A DNA stretch of 15,064 nucleotides from Hyphomicrobiales bacterium. GTDB lineage: Bacteria; Pseudomonadota; Alphaproteobacteria; Rhizobiales; Beijerinckiaceae. Position 1 is the stretch's first letter. Each line of letters begins with the position of its first letter. This document shows positions 1-8,400 of this stretch, piece after piece. The position numbers and the translations under genes are program-made. The notes beneath the pieces were generated by a model. That model ran no database searches. It was not told the origin of the DNA and saw only the letters and a list, made by a program, of their open reading frames with translations. The stretch lies in contig JAIXZF010000153.1 of NCBI GenBank assembly GCA_027489835.1, positions 1 to 15,064 of the forward strand. The letters run 5' to 3'.

Positions 1-1
1 G

Positions 2-142
2 GAAGGCGCGGACCTGCTCACCCTCGCGGACATCCACGAGGAAGGCGCCTCGCTGACCTCGCTGCAGACCCGCCAGCAGCTCTCGGTCACCGCGCTCTCG
101 CTCGCCAACCAGGCGGACCAGGCAATCCTGCGTCTGTTCTGA
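2..142 (+). CDS. fliC: flagellin, C-terminal end (5' part outside window)
   Basis: The open frame enters from the left edge and gives 46 residues ending in SLANQADQAILRLF before TGA. A C-terminal helix with alternating Leu/Gln/Ser, a TRQQL-type motif and a terminal LRLF is the hallmark of the flagellin D0 domain, which packs in the core of the flagellar filament. The product would be exported by the flagellar type III apparatus and polymerised outside the cell. Only the last D0 helix is visible, so which flagellin paralogue this is cannot be told. A strong hairpin starts 24 bp after the stop, so the gene ends its transcript here. It is the last ordinary gene before the IS-rich island. The symbol is generic; fla-type names are also used in Alphaproteobacteria. 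Confidence 0.85.
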   Translation, partial: EGADLLTLADIHEEGASLTSLQTRQQLSVTALSLANQADQAILRLF

Positions 143-166
143 TCCACACGGCGATCACCGACCAGC

Positions 167-196
167 AAGCCGGCGGGGAGCGATCCCCGCCGGCTT
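167..196 (+). terminator. intrinsic terminator of the flagellin gene
   Basis: A perfect 12-bp inverted repeat (AAGCCGGCGGGG at 167-178, CCCCGCCGGCTT at 185-196) encloses a 6-nt loop, 24 bp after the flagellin stop. The stem is very GC-rich. The downstream T content is modest (TTCGCGTTT), so termination rests mainly on stem strength. Confidence 0.8.
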
Positions 197-257
197 CGCG
201 TTTGAGGCGGCATCGCGGCCATGCCGTGCGGTCTGCGGTTCGGTTCGCCCGCATGCG

Positions 258-1077
258 GGTGCTGTCAGACAAACCAAAAAAGTCTCGGATTTCGCCCCAG
301 CCCCGCGTTCGATCAGGCCGTGCCGAGCTGACGCCACTGAGCGAGAGCGGCGGTGCGTCGATCCTTGTAGTTCTGCCGGCTGATGAGGGCGCGTTCCTGG
401 TTAAAGTGATCGTGGATCGAGCCGTGGACTGCGGCGAACTTCTGCAAACTTCGCATGCGCCTGAAGCGGAGCATGGCCCACACCCGTCGTCGGAAGGGCT
501 GGCGCGAGTTCTCCGTCCGGTGTTCAGCCAGCGGCCTGTTTGGCGCTTGCCGATCACGCCGACGGCTTTCAGCGCTGCGCCTTACGACGCCAGTCGATCG
601 GTGATGATCGTTTCGACCAAGCCATGCCTTCGAAGAGATGTCCTGAGGAATTTCAGCGCGGCCTTCTTGTCTCGCCGCTTCGTGACGAAACTTTCGAGCA
701 CTTCGCCCTCGTGATCTACAGCCCGCCACAGATAGTGCTTCACCCCGTTGATCTTCACGAAGACCTCGTCGAGATGCCAGCGCAGATGCTGGAAATGCCG
801 CATTGCGTCGACCCGATTCCGCCTGATCTCGGCAGCGAAGATCGTCCCGAACCGGTTCCACCAGAACCGCACCGTCTCGTGCGTCACGTCGATGCCGCGC
901 TCGTGCGGCAGGTCCTCGACATTGCGTAACGACAGCGGGTACCGGACGTACGTCATCACCGCCAGGCGGATGATCTCGGGCGACGTCCTGAAGTAGCGGA
1001 AGAGGGCAGGGCGCGTCATGCCAGGGAGGGTAAGGCCGCCGGCTCGTCGGGCAAGCGGATTTTCCTCTGACAGTGCC
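258..1077 (-). mobile_element. IS6-family insertion sequence, copy A (full length, inactive)
   Basis: The element is 820 bp, the usual size of an IS6-family element. Its left end reads GGTGCTGTCAGAC (from 258). Its right end, read inward on the minus strand, is GGCACTGTCAGAGG (ending at 1077), so the ends share a CTGTCAGA core. IS6-family ends typically begin GGCACTGT. The single gene inside is a broken transposase. No 8-bp target duplication is seen: the left flank is cgcatgcg and the right flank tcatcccg. That suggests a later rearrangement or deletion on one side. The right end lies inside an IS3-family orfA, so this copy arrived after that element. Confidence 0.88.
313..1019 (-). pseudogene. 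IS6-family transposase, copy A (nonsense mutation plus frameshift)
   Basis: The frame starts at MTRPALFRYFRTSPE and includes the DDE-fold motif WHLDEVFVKINGVKHYLW and the second Asp in IITDRLAS. It then stops at TAA (582-584), where copy B has a Tyr codon after DRLAS. A second lesion lies near 521: one base of the AACAAC found in copy B is missing, which shifts the frame. The rest, with TENSRQPFRRR and the C-terminal LAQWRQLGTA, therefore reads in another frame and ends at 313. Either lesion removes the catalytic Glu region, so no active enzyme is expected. An in-frame upstream extension reaching 1172 is IS3-derived DNA and not part of the gene. Confidence 0.88.
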
Positions 1078-1203
1078 TCATCCCGGCCTCGTGCTCCTTC
1101 AGCACTCCAATGATCTGTTCTTCCGTGAAACGGCTGCGCCGCATGGTCCATCTCCCTAGAGATGGACCCCACTTATCGCTGCCGGGAATTCAGGGGAGCA
1201 CGT
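1078..1203 (-). mobile_element. IS3-family remnant (5' end and first 22 codons of orfA)
   Basis: On the minus strand an ATG at 1144 begins MRRSRFTEEQIIGVLKEHEA, the characteristic start of IS3-family OrfA, the helix-turn-helix subunit of the two-frame transposase. The frame runs into the end of IS6 copy A at 1077, so the rest of orfA and all of orfB are gone. The sequence between 1145 and about 1203 is probably the leader and terminal part of the IS3 element. Its exact outer boundary is uncertain because the neighbouring IS6 fragment begins around 1204. Nothing here can be functional. Confidence 0.75.
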
Positions 1204-1357
1204 CACGCAACGACAGCGGGTACCGGACATACATCATCACCGCCAGGCGGATGATCTCTGGCGGGGTCTTGAAGCAGCGAAAATGCGCGGGCAGCGCATG
1301 CCCGGAAGGCTATCTGCTCACGCCTTGGACACTAGCCGATTCTCCTCTGACACTGCC
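1204..1357 (-). mobile_element. IS6-family right-end fragment D (degenerate)
   Basis: The fragment aligns with the right 150 bp of copies A and C. Read on the minus strand it has an end ggcagtgtcagagga and a transposase start at 1299. A frameshift close to that start must be crossed to recover HFRCFKTPPEIIRLAVMM and YVRYPLSLR. Homology stops near 1206, exactly where the IS3 remnant begins, so the IS3 element probably inserted here, or a deletion fused the two. It is diverged from the other copies and is likely an older layer. Confidence 0.75.
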
Positions 1358-1421
1358 TGCTCATGCCCGAAGGGCTAGCCGCTCACGCTGCGGGCACAAG
1401 CTGGTTTCCTCTGACAGTGCC
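1358..1421 (-). mobile_element. IS6-family right-end fragment E, tandem to D
   Basis: These 64 bp repeat the pattern of fragment D's last 62 bp (catgccc, then gctcacgc, then cctctgacaGtgcc) with about one third of positions changed. They end in the inverted-repeat core ctgacagtgcc at 1421. This is a second right end placed directly against the first. It stops 2 bp before the stop codon of the next gene. It contains no coding capacity. Confidence 0.7.
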
Positions 1422-1423
1422 CA

Positions 1424-4400
1424 TCACGTAAAGATGAAGTCGCTGGCCGAGAGGTTGGGCGGTCCCGAGAGGGCTGCGATCAGGTTGGCGGCATTGCCGC
1501 CGGCGCCGTCGGTGTCGGCATAGAGCAGGCCGAGATCGGAGAAGTAGATCAGCGCCGACTGGCCGGCGGCATAGCTTACGCCCACAGCGCTCGTCGTCGA
1601 GAAGAAGTTGATCCCGGCGAAGGGCTGCTGGTTGACCAGGTTGAAGCCGCCGCGGTCGAAGGCGAGCTTGTCCTCGCCCACGGTGAAGTCGAGGATCTGG
1701 TCCTGCTCGATCTGGTTGATCGTGTAGGCGAAGGTGTCGGCGCCGGCCCCGCCCGACAGGATGTCGCCGAGCGCGCCCGAGGTGATGTGGTCATTGCCGC
1801 CCTCGCCGAAGATGATGTCGCCGCCGCCGCCGCCGACAATGGTGTCGTTGCCGCCCTGAGCGAAGACGAAATTGTTGGCCGTGTCGCCGATGAAGACATC
1901 ATTGGCGCCGGTCAGGAAAAACGCCTCGACATCGACATAGGTGTCGCCCTGAGCGGAGAAGGCATTGAGCGCCTGGTTGGTCAGGTTGATCAGCACCACA
2001 TTGCTGGCCGCGGCATAGGTCACGTAGTCGATGTCCCCGCCGCCGTCGAAAAGATCGGCGCCCTCGCCATGAAACAGGATGTCGGCGCCGATGCCGCCGA
2101 ACAGCTGGTCATTGCCCGCGCCGCCGATCAGGAAGTCGTTGCCATCCTGTCCGAAGATGATGTCATTGCCGGTTCCGCCGGTGATGGTGTCATTGCCGAT
2201 CCCGCCATTGAAGGCGAGGCCGACATTGACCGTGTTGGAGAGGGTGATGTTGTCGTCGCCGTCCAGCGCATTGATGATATCGGGCAGGAAGTAGCTGCCG
2301 CTGGCCAGCAGGGTGTTGAGGTTCACCGCATCATTGCCGTTGGTGAAGGGGTTCTCGTTCTGCGCCGTGACATTGACGGTGAGCACGAAGCCGGAGCCGG
2401 TGTTGCGGTAGTAGTTGAGGTTGCCGCTAGACTCCCCGATCACGGCGTCGAGATCGCCATCGCCATCAAGATCGGCGAAGCTGGGGGCGCTGGAGAGGCC
2501 TATATCGACGCCATTGAAGGGATTGGCTGCGCCGCTCTGAAGGGTGAAGACCGGTGCGAGCGCCGTGCCGGTGTTGCGGTAATAGTTGAGGACGCCATCC
2601 TCCTCCCCAATAAGGGCGTCCAGATCGCCATCGCCGTCGAGATCGGCAAAGCTGGGGGTGCTGAAGAAGCCCACATCGACGCCATTGAAGGGATTGGCGG
2701 CGGCTGGCTGAACAGCGAAGACCGGAGTCAGCGCCGTGCCGGTGTTGCGGGCGTACAGGACGATGCCATCATTCCGCCCGATAAAGGCATCCAGGTCGCC
2801 ATCGCCGTCGAGATCGACGAATGTGGGGGCTCTGCCATTGCCGACATCGACGCCATCGAAGGGATTGGATGCGCCACTTTGAAGGGTGAAGACCGGTGCG
2901 AGCGCCGTGCCGGTGTTGCGGTAATAGTTGAGGACGCCGTTAGTTTCACCGATCAGGGCATCCAGATCGCCGTCGCCATCAAGATCGGCGAACGCGGCGG
3001 TGCTGAAGTCTCCCACATCGACGCCATTGAAGGGGTTCGCTGCGCCGGTCTGGAGTGTGAAGACCGGGACGAGCGCGGTGCCTGTGTTGCGGTAGTAGTT
3101 GAGAGTGCCATCATTCTCCCCGATCAGGACATCGAGATCGCCATCGCCATCGAGATCGGCGAATGCGGGTTTGCTGTAGGATCCCACATCGATGCCATTG
3201 AAGGGGTTGGCCGCACCGGTCTGCTCGGTGAAGCCCGGGGTCGGGGCTGCCGGCCTGGTGTTACGGTAGTAGTTAAGAACGCCGTCTGTTTCCCCGATCA
3301 GGGCGTCGAGATCGCCGTCGCCATCGAGATCGGCGAAGGTGGGGGTGCTTCTAGCGCCCACATCGACGTCATTGAACGGGTTGGCGGCACCCGTCTGCAA
3401 AGTGAAGACCGGGGCCAGCGCCGTGCCGGTGTTGCGGAAGTAGTTGAGGATGCCGTCACTCTCCCCGATCACGGCATCGAGGTCGCCATCACCATCGAGA
3501 TCGGCGAAGCTGGGGTTGCTGCTGAAGCCTACATCGATGGCATTGAACGGGTTGGCTGCGCCGACCTGCACGCTGAAGACCGGGGCCGCCGCCGTGCCGG
3601 TGTTGCGATAGTAGTTGAGGATGCCGTCACTCTCCCCGATCACGGCATCGAGGTCGCCATCGCCATCGAGATCGGCGAATATGGGAGCACTGCTAATCCC
3701 GACATTGACGCCATTGAAGGGGTTGGCAGCACCTGTCTGAAGTGTGAAGACCGGGGCCAGCGCGGTACCGGTGTTGCGGTAGTAGTTGAGGAAGCCGTCA
3801 GACTCCCCGATCATTGCATCCAGATCGCCATCGCCATCGAGATCGGCGAATGTGGGCGTGCTGATACTTCCCGCATTGACGCCATTGAAGGGGTTGGCGG
3901 CGCCGACCTGCTCGGTGAAGACCGGGGCCAGCGCCGTGCCGGTGTTGCGGTAGTAGCGGAGGGTGCCGCCCTGTTCCCCGATCAGGGCGTCGAGGTCGCC
4001 GTCGCCATCGAGATCGGCGAAGGTCGGGATGCTCAAGCCGCCCACATTGACGCCGTCGAAAGGGTTGGCGAGGCCGGTGACCTCGGAGAAGCTGGTGGGC
4101 GGGATGGCTGCGGCGCCGGCGGCGTCGCTGATGGTGATGACCAGATTGCGGCTCGCGGTGGGCGTGTTGGAACTGTTCGCGTAGGTCAGGTTCTGGATCA
4201 GCGCATCGATGGCAGCTGAGGTGGCGCTGGCGTTGAACGTCACCACCAGCGGATTACCCGCCGTGCCGCCGGTGAAGCTGCCGAAGATCACATTGTCGAA
4301 GCGGATATTGCTGCCGGTGACGGCGATCTGCCCCGCCGCCGTACCCTCGTTGCGGATGCCGACCGTGTCTTCCGGCAGAAGGCCGCTGACCACGAGAGTG

Positions 4401-4534
4401 CCGGCCGAGAAATTGCCGTCAACGTCTGTGAACTCCACGTTGGTATCGAGACGCTGCGCTGCGCCGTTTACGAGCTGTTCCTCGAACATGACGTTGGTGA
4501 TCAGGCCAGCCAGAACCGGGCTTGAATTGGACAT
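1424..4534 (-). CDS. RTX/FG-GAP repeat calcium-binding secreted protein 1
   Basis: The product has 1036 residues and the gene is preceded by a GGGGGA ribosome site. There is no classical signal peptide. Residues 1-140 form a beta-rich domain (FTDVDGNF, LVVSGLLPEDTVGIRNEG, IDALIQNLTYANSS) seen at the start of large alphaproteobacterial RTX proteins. Residues 151-712 hold ten FG-GAP/VCBS repeats with the core FADLDGDGDLDALIGE and a YYRNTGTALAPVF strand; each DxDGDGDLD loop should bind calcium. From about 770 come RTX nonapeptides (GGxGNDxIxG), then a LINLTNQALNAF module, a second RTX block at 886-935, and a serralysin-like tail ending DFIFT. This architecture indicates type I secretion with folding outside the cell on calcium; location and ligand are inferences. 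No ABC exporter, membrane fusion protein or TolC gene is nearby. It is a paralogue of the downstream-numbered gene at 5462-8728. An IS end lies 2 bp beyond its stop. Confidence 0.93.
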   Translation of the reverse strand: MSNSSPVLAGLITNVMFEEQLVNGAAQRLDTNVEFTDVDGNFSAGTLVVSGLLPEDTVGIRNEGTAAGQIAVTGSNIRFDNVIFGSFTGGTAGNPLVVTFNASATSAAIDALIQNLTYANSSNTPTASRNLVITISDAAGAAAIPPTSFSEVTGLANPFDGVNVGGLSIPTFADLDGDGDLDALIGEQGGTLRYYRNTGTALAPVFTEQVGAANPFNGVNAGSISTPTFADLDGDGDLDAMIGESDGFLNYYRNTGTALAPVFTLQTGAANPFNGVNVGISSAPIFADLDGDGDLDAVIGESDGILNYYRNTGTAAAPVFSVQVGAANPFNAIDVGFSSNPSFADLDGDGDLDAVIGESDGILNYFRNTGTALAPVFTLQTGAANPFNDVDVGARSTPTFADLDGDGDLDALIGETDGVLNYYRNTRPAAPTPGFTEQTGAANPFNGIDVGSYSKPAFADLDGDGDLDVLIGENDGTLNYYRNTGTALVPVFTLQTGAANPFNGVDVGDFSTAAFADLDGDGDLDALIGETNGVLNYYRNTGTALAPVFTLQSGASNPFDGVDVGNGRAPTFVDLDGDGDLDAFIGRNDGIVLYARNTGTALTPVFAVQPAAANPFNGVDVGFFSTPSFADLDGDGDLDALIGEEDGVLNYYRNTGTALAPVFTLQSGAANPFNGVDIGLSSAPSFADLDGDGDLDAVIGESSGNLNYYRNTGSGFVLTVNVTAQNENPFTNGNDAVNLNTLLASGSYFLPDIINALDGDDNITLSNTVNVGLAFNGGIGNDTITGGTGNDIIFGQDGNDFLIGGAGNDQLFGGIGADILFHGEGADLFDGGGDIDYVTYAAASNVVLINLTNQALNAFSAQGDTYVDVEAFFLTGANDVFIGDTANNFVFAQGGNDTIVGGGGGDIIFGEGGNDHITSGALGDILSGGAGADTFAYTINQIEQDQILDFTVGEDKLAFDRGGFNLVNQQPFAGINFFSTTSAVGVSYAAGQSALIYFSDLGLLYADTDGAGGNAANLIAALSGPPNLSASDFIFT
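2395..4080 (-). repeat. ten tandem 57-codon FG-GAP repeats in RTX protein 1
   Basis: Ten units of about 171 bp recur, each encoding a DLDGDGDLD loop and ending AANPFNGVDVG. Variation concentrates in the 3-4 residues after the DVG and in the residue pair after IGE. The fifth unit differs: its strand reads NTRPAAPTPGF instead of NTGTALAPVF. The eighth unit has IGRNDG and YARN in place of the consensus. The strong DNA-level similarity between units fits amplification by recombination. The antisense frame stays open across the tract only because of the repeat's composition. Confidence 0.9.
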
Positions 4535-4633
4535 CTCATGTTCCCCCGGTCGGCCATTGCGGCTTGACCCAAGCTGCCCGAACTAGAAGTGCTAGTAAAT
4601 GCGCTCTGATACCAGCAAAGCATCATTCAGTTT

Positions 4634-4646
4634 CCCGTTCAACGGG
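4634..4646. repeat. 13-bp palindrome upstream of RTX gene 1
   Basis: cccgttcaacggg is a perfect 6-bp inverted repeat around a single central base. It lies 100 bp upstream of the start of RTX gene 1 and just outside IS copy B. It could be an operator-like site or a weak hairpin; the sequence does not decide. It is the only clear symmetric element in the 130 bp between the gene start and the IS end. Confidence 0.35.
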
Positions 4647-4664
4647 ACACTCGGTTCTCTGGAT

Positions 4665-4676
4665 GGTGCTGTAAGA
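4665..4676. mobile_element. 12-bp duplicate of an IS6 left end
   Basis: GGTGCTGTAAGA matches the IS6 left end of copy A at 11 of 12 bases. It sits immediately before the true left end of copy B (GGTGCTTTCAGA at 4677-4688). Two left ends in tandem are also found before copy C, so this is probably a stub of an earlier insertion rather than chance. Confidence 0.5.
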
Positions 4677-5459
4677 GGTGCTTTCAGACAAACCGAAATA
4701 GTCTCGGATTTCGCCCCAGCCCCGTGTTCTATCAGGCCGCGCCGAGCTGACGCCACTGAGCGAGAGCGGCGGTGCGTCGATCCTTGCAATTCTGCCGGCT
4801 GATGAGGGTGCGTTCCTGATTGAAGTGGTTGTGGATGGAGTCGTGCAAGGCGGCGAACTTCTGCAAACTTCGTATGCGCCTGAACCGGAGCATGGCCCGC
4901 TCCCGTCGTCGGAGCGGTTGGTGAGAGTTTTCCGCCCGGTTGTTCAGCCAGCGGCCCGTTTCGCGCTTGTCGATCGCGCCGAGGGCTTTCAGCGCTGCGC
5001 CGTAAGAAGCGAGGCGATCCGTGACGATCGTTTCAACCAAGCCGTGCCTTCGAAGCGATTTTCGCAGGAATTTCAGCGCTGCCTTCTTGTCCTGCCGCTT
5101 CGTCACGAAGCTTTCAAGAATCTCGCCTTCGTGGTCGACGGCCCGCCAGAGGTAGTGCTTCACGCCATTGATCTTCACGAAGACCTCGTCGAGATGCCAC
5201 CTCCGATGTTGGAAATGCCGCATCGCCTGGACGCGGCTCCGCCTGATCTCGGCCGCGAAGACCTGCCCGAGCCGGTTCCCCCGGAACCGCACCGTCTCGT
5301 GCGATACGTCAATGCCGCGCTCATGCAGCAGGTCCTCGACGTTGCGTGACGACAGCGGGTAGCGGACGTACGTCACCGCCAGGCGGATGATCTCGGGCGA
5401 CGTCTTGAAGTAGCGGATTGTGGGGCGCGTCATGCCGGGGAGGGTTAGTGCGCCACGCC
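4677..5459 (-). mobile_element. IS6-family insertion sequence, copy B (right end lost)
   Basis: The left end starts GGTGCTTTCAGACAAACC at 4677, with the same 55-bp distance to the transposase stop as in copies A and C. On the right, similarity to the other copies continues past the transposase start (gggagggtta) and fades near 5445-5465. There the DNA passes directly into the 3' end of RTX gene 2, without the cctctgacagtgcc terminal repeat. The element has therefore lost its right end and cannot move as a unit. The right boundary given is approximate. Confidence 0.8.
4732..5433 (-). CDS. IS6-family DDE transposase, copy B (open frame)
   Basis: This is the only uninterrupted transposase of the window, 233 residues, close to the family's usual 230-240. 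An N-terminal DNA-binding segment (IIRLAVTYVRYPLSSRNVEDLLHERG is its core; read in parts) precedes the catalytic DDE domain. Visible acids are D82 in WHLDEVF, D139 in VTDRLASYG and E168 in NNRAENSHQP, followed by R175. It lacks two single codons present in copies A and C (a Leu after RPT and a Met in AVMTYV) and has VRFRGNR where copy A has VRFWWNR, so activity is doubtful. The start at 5433 matches the other copies; the frame stays open upstream only because it runs antiparallel-free into RTX gene 2 sequence. No ribosome site is evident before it. With its element's right end missing, it could act only on other copies. Confidence 0.85.
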   Translation of the reverse strand: MTRPTIRYFKTSPEIIRLAVTYVRYPLSSRNVEDLLHERGIDVSHETVRFRGNRLGQVFAAEIRRSRVQAMRHFQHRRWHLDEVFVKINGVKHYLWRAVDHEGEILESFVTKRQDKKAALKFLRKSLRRHGLVETIVTDRLASYGAALKALGAIDKRETGRWLNNRAENSHQPLRRRERAMLRFRRIRSLQKFAALHDSIHNHFNQERTLISRQNCKDRRTAALAQWRQLGAA

Positions 5460-5461
5460 CC

Positions 5462-8400
5462 TCACGCAACGATGAAATCTCCCGCCGTGACCAGCGGCGC
5501 CCCCGTGATCTGGGCAAGCGCGATGGCGGCTCCCGCACCCGAGCCGTCGGGGTCGAAATAGAGGATGCCGAAGCCTGTGGCGTAGAGCAGCGTGCCCTGC
5601 GCGCTAGTGGCGAAGGGTGAGGCGGCGGCGATGAAATTGACGCCGTTGACGATGGCGGTGCCGGCCAGCAGCCCGAAGCCCGATCCTGTCAGCTGGAACC
5701 TGTCCTGGCCGCTGCTGAAGTCGAGGATGGAATCGAAGCCGTTGCCCACCCAGCTGGCGAAGGCGTAGGTGTCAGCCCCCGCCCCGCCCGAGAGCAGATC
5801 GTCGAAGTTGCCGCCCGAGAGGAAGTCGGCCCCGCCTTCGCCGAACAGCCAGTCATTGGCGTTGACGCCCCCGAACAGCGCATCCCCGCCATTGCCGGCG
5901 AACACGATGTTCTGACCCGTCTGGCCGATGAAGATGTCGCCATGGGCCGAGAGATAGAACGCCTCGACGTTACTGATGACGTCGCCCTCCGCCTCGCCGG
6001 TGTTGGTGGTAGCGTTGGTGAAGTCCACCCTCACACCGGCGGCCGCGTTGGCGTAGCTGGCGTAGTCGAAGCCGCCCGCCCCGTTGATCTGGTCGGAGCC
6101 CAGACCCCCCTCGATGAACTCCGAGCCCGCACCGCCGATAATGATGTCCCCGCCGCCGAAGCCGTAGATGTAGCCGCCAGCGCCCGCGTTGGTGAAGCTG
6201 TCGGCCGAGTTGGTGAGGTAGTAGGCCTCGAAGTTGGAGACTGTGTCGCCCGCCGCGGCGAATGCATTGAGCGCCTGGTTGGTGAGATTCACCAGAACTG
6301 GCGCGCCCGCTGCGAGCCAGGACACCGAATCGAATCCTGTCCCGCCGTCAAGGCTGTCGCCGCCGCCCCCGCCGGCGATGAAGTCGTTGCCGGCCCCGCC
6401 ATTGAAGGCGACGCCGAGGTTGACCGTGCTGGAGAGGGTGACGGTGTCATTGCCATCAAGCGCATTGGTGACATCAGGCAGATAGAAGCTGCCGCTGGCC
6501 AGCAGCGTGTCGAGGTTGACCACATCATTGCCAGCGGTGAAGGGGTTCTCGCTCTGCGCCGTGACATTGACGGTGAGCACGAAGCCAGAGCCGGTGTTGC
6601 GGTAGTAGTTCAGGAAGCCGTCAAACTCCCCGATCAGGGCGTCAAGGTCGCCATCGCCATCGAGATCGGCGAAGCGGGGAGTGCTTCTCTCGCCCACATC
6701 GACGCCATTGAACGGGTTGGCAGCGCCGGTCAGCTCGGTGAAGACCGGTGCCAGCGCCGTGCCGGTGTTGCGGTAGTAGCGGAGGGTGCCGTCACTCTCC
6801 CCGATCACAAGATCAAGGTCGCCATCGCCATCAAGATCGGCGAAGCTGGGGGCGCTGCGCAACCCCACATCGACGCCATTGAAGGGATTGGCAGCGCCGG
6901 TCTGCTCGGTGAAGGCCGGGGCGAGCGCCGTGCCGTCGTTGCGGTAGTAGTTGAGGACGCCGTCAAACTCCCCGATCACGGCATCCAGATCGCCATCGCC
7001 ATCAAGATCGGCAAGTGTGGAGGTGCTTTGGACACCCACATCGACGCCATTGAAAGGGTCTGCAGCGCCGATCTGCAGGGTGAAGACAGGGGCCAGCGCC
7101 GTGCCGATGTTGCGGTAGTAATTGAGGTTGCCGTTGAACTCCCCGATCAGGGCATCGAGGTCGCCATCGCCATCGAGATCGGCGAATGTGGGGGTGCTGA
7201 CATCTCCCACATCGAAGCCATTGAAGGGGTTGGCAGCGCCGGTCTGCTCGGTGAAGACCGGGGCCAGCGACGTGCCATTGTTGCGCCAGTAGCGGAGGGA
7301 GCCGAATCCCTCCCCGATCAGGGCGTCCAGGTCGCCATCGCCATCGAGATCGGCGAAGCTGGGGGCGCTGACCAATCCCACATCGACGCCATTGAAGGGG
7401 TTGGCAGCGCCGGTCTGCTCGGTGAAGGCCGGAGTCGAGGCTGCCGATGCGGTATTGCGCCAGTAGCGTAAGGTGCCGAATACCTCCCCGATCAGGGCAT
7501 CAAGGTCGCCATCGCCGTCAAGATCGGCGAAGCTGGGGTTGCTGTAACTTCCCACATCGACGCCATTGACGGGATTGGCAGCGCCGGTTTGCACGACGAA
7601 GACCGGGGCCAGCGCCGTGCCGTCGTTGCGGTAGTAGTTGAGGATACCGTCAACTTCCCCGATCAAGGCGTCGAGGTCGCCATCGCCGTCAAGATCGTCG
7701 AATGTAGGGGCGCTGTAGCCGCCAACATCGACGCCATTGAAGGGGTTGGCAGCGCCCACCTGCTCGGCGAAGACCGGGGCCAGCGCCGTGCCGATGTTGC
7801 GGTAGTAGTTGAGGGTGCCGTCATCCTCCCCGATAAAGGCATCTAGGTCGCCATCGCCATCGAGATCCGCAAAGGTGGGGGCGTTGTGTAATCCCACATC
7901 GACGCCATTGAAGGGGTTGGCAGCGCCCACCTGCTCGGCGAAGACCGGGGCCAGCGCCGTGCCGATGTTGCGGTAGTAGTTGAGGAAGCCGTCATACTCT
8001 CCGATCAGGGCATCAAGGTCGCCATCGCCATCGAGATCAGCAAAGCTGGGGGTGCTGAAGGCGCCCACATCGACGCCATTAAAGGGGTTGGCAGCGCCCA
8101 CCTGCTCGGCGAAAACCGGGGCCAGCGCCGTGCCATTGTTGCGCCAGTAGCGGACGGTGCCGCCATCCTCCCCGACCAGGGCGTCAAGGTCGCCATCGCC
8201 ATCGAGATCGGCGAAGCTGGGGACACTGAGCAATCCTACATCGACGCCATTGAAAGGGTTGGCCAGGCCGGTGATCTCGGTGAAACTGGTGAGCTGGATG
8301 GCTGCGGCGCCAGCTGCATCATGGATCGTGATGATCAGATTGCGCGTGGCGGTGGGCGTGTCAGAGCTGTTGGCATAGGTCAGGCTCTGGAGCAGCGCAT

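Noticed and set aside
582..1172. A 196-codon transposase frame with an N-terminal extension (MGSISREMDH)
   Set aside because: The extension is read from IS3-derived DNA outside the IS6 element and the frame ends at a premature stop, so it is a fused artefact and not a gene.
1787..4219. An 810-codon open frame antisense to RTX gene 1
   Set aside because: It mirrors the repeats in the opposite frame (repeated IEIGE, IDAIEGVG, RRAGVAVVVEDA) and has no ribosome site or family resemblance. It stays open because the repeat composition avoids stops in that frame.
1358..4676. CRISPR array in the repeated tract
   Set aside because: The 171-bp period is coding, in frame and continuous, with no short repeats separated by unique spacers.
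5942..7471. A 509-codon open frame antisense to RTX gene 2
   Set aside because: The same composition effect as over gene 1; its repeats are the complement of the FG-GAP codons.
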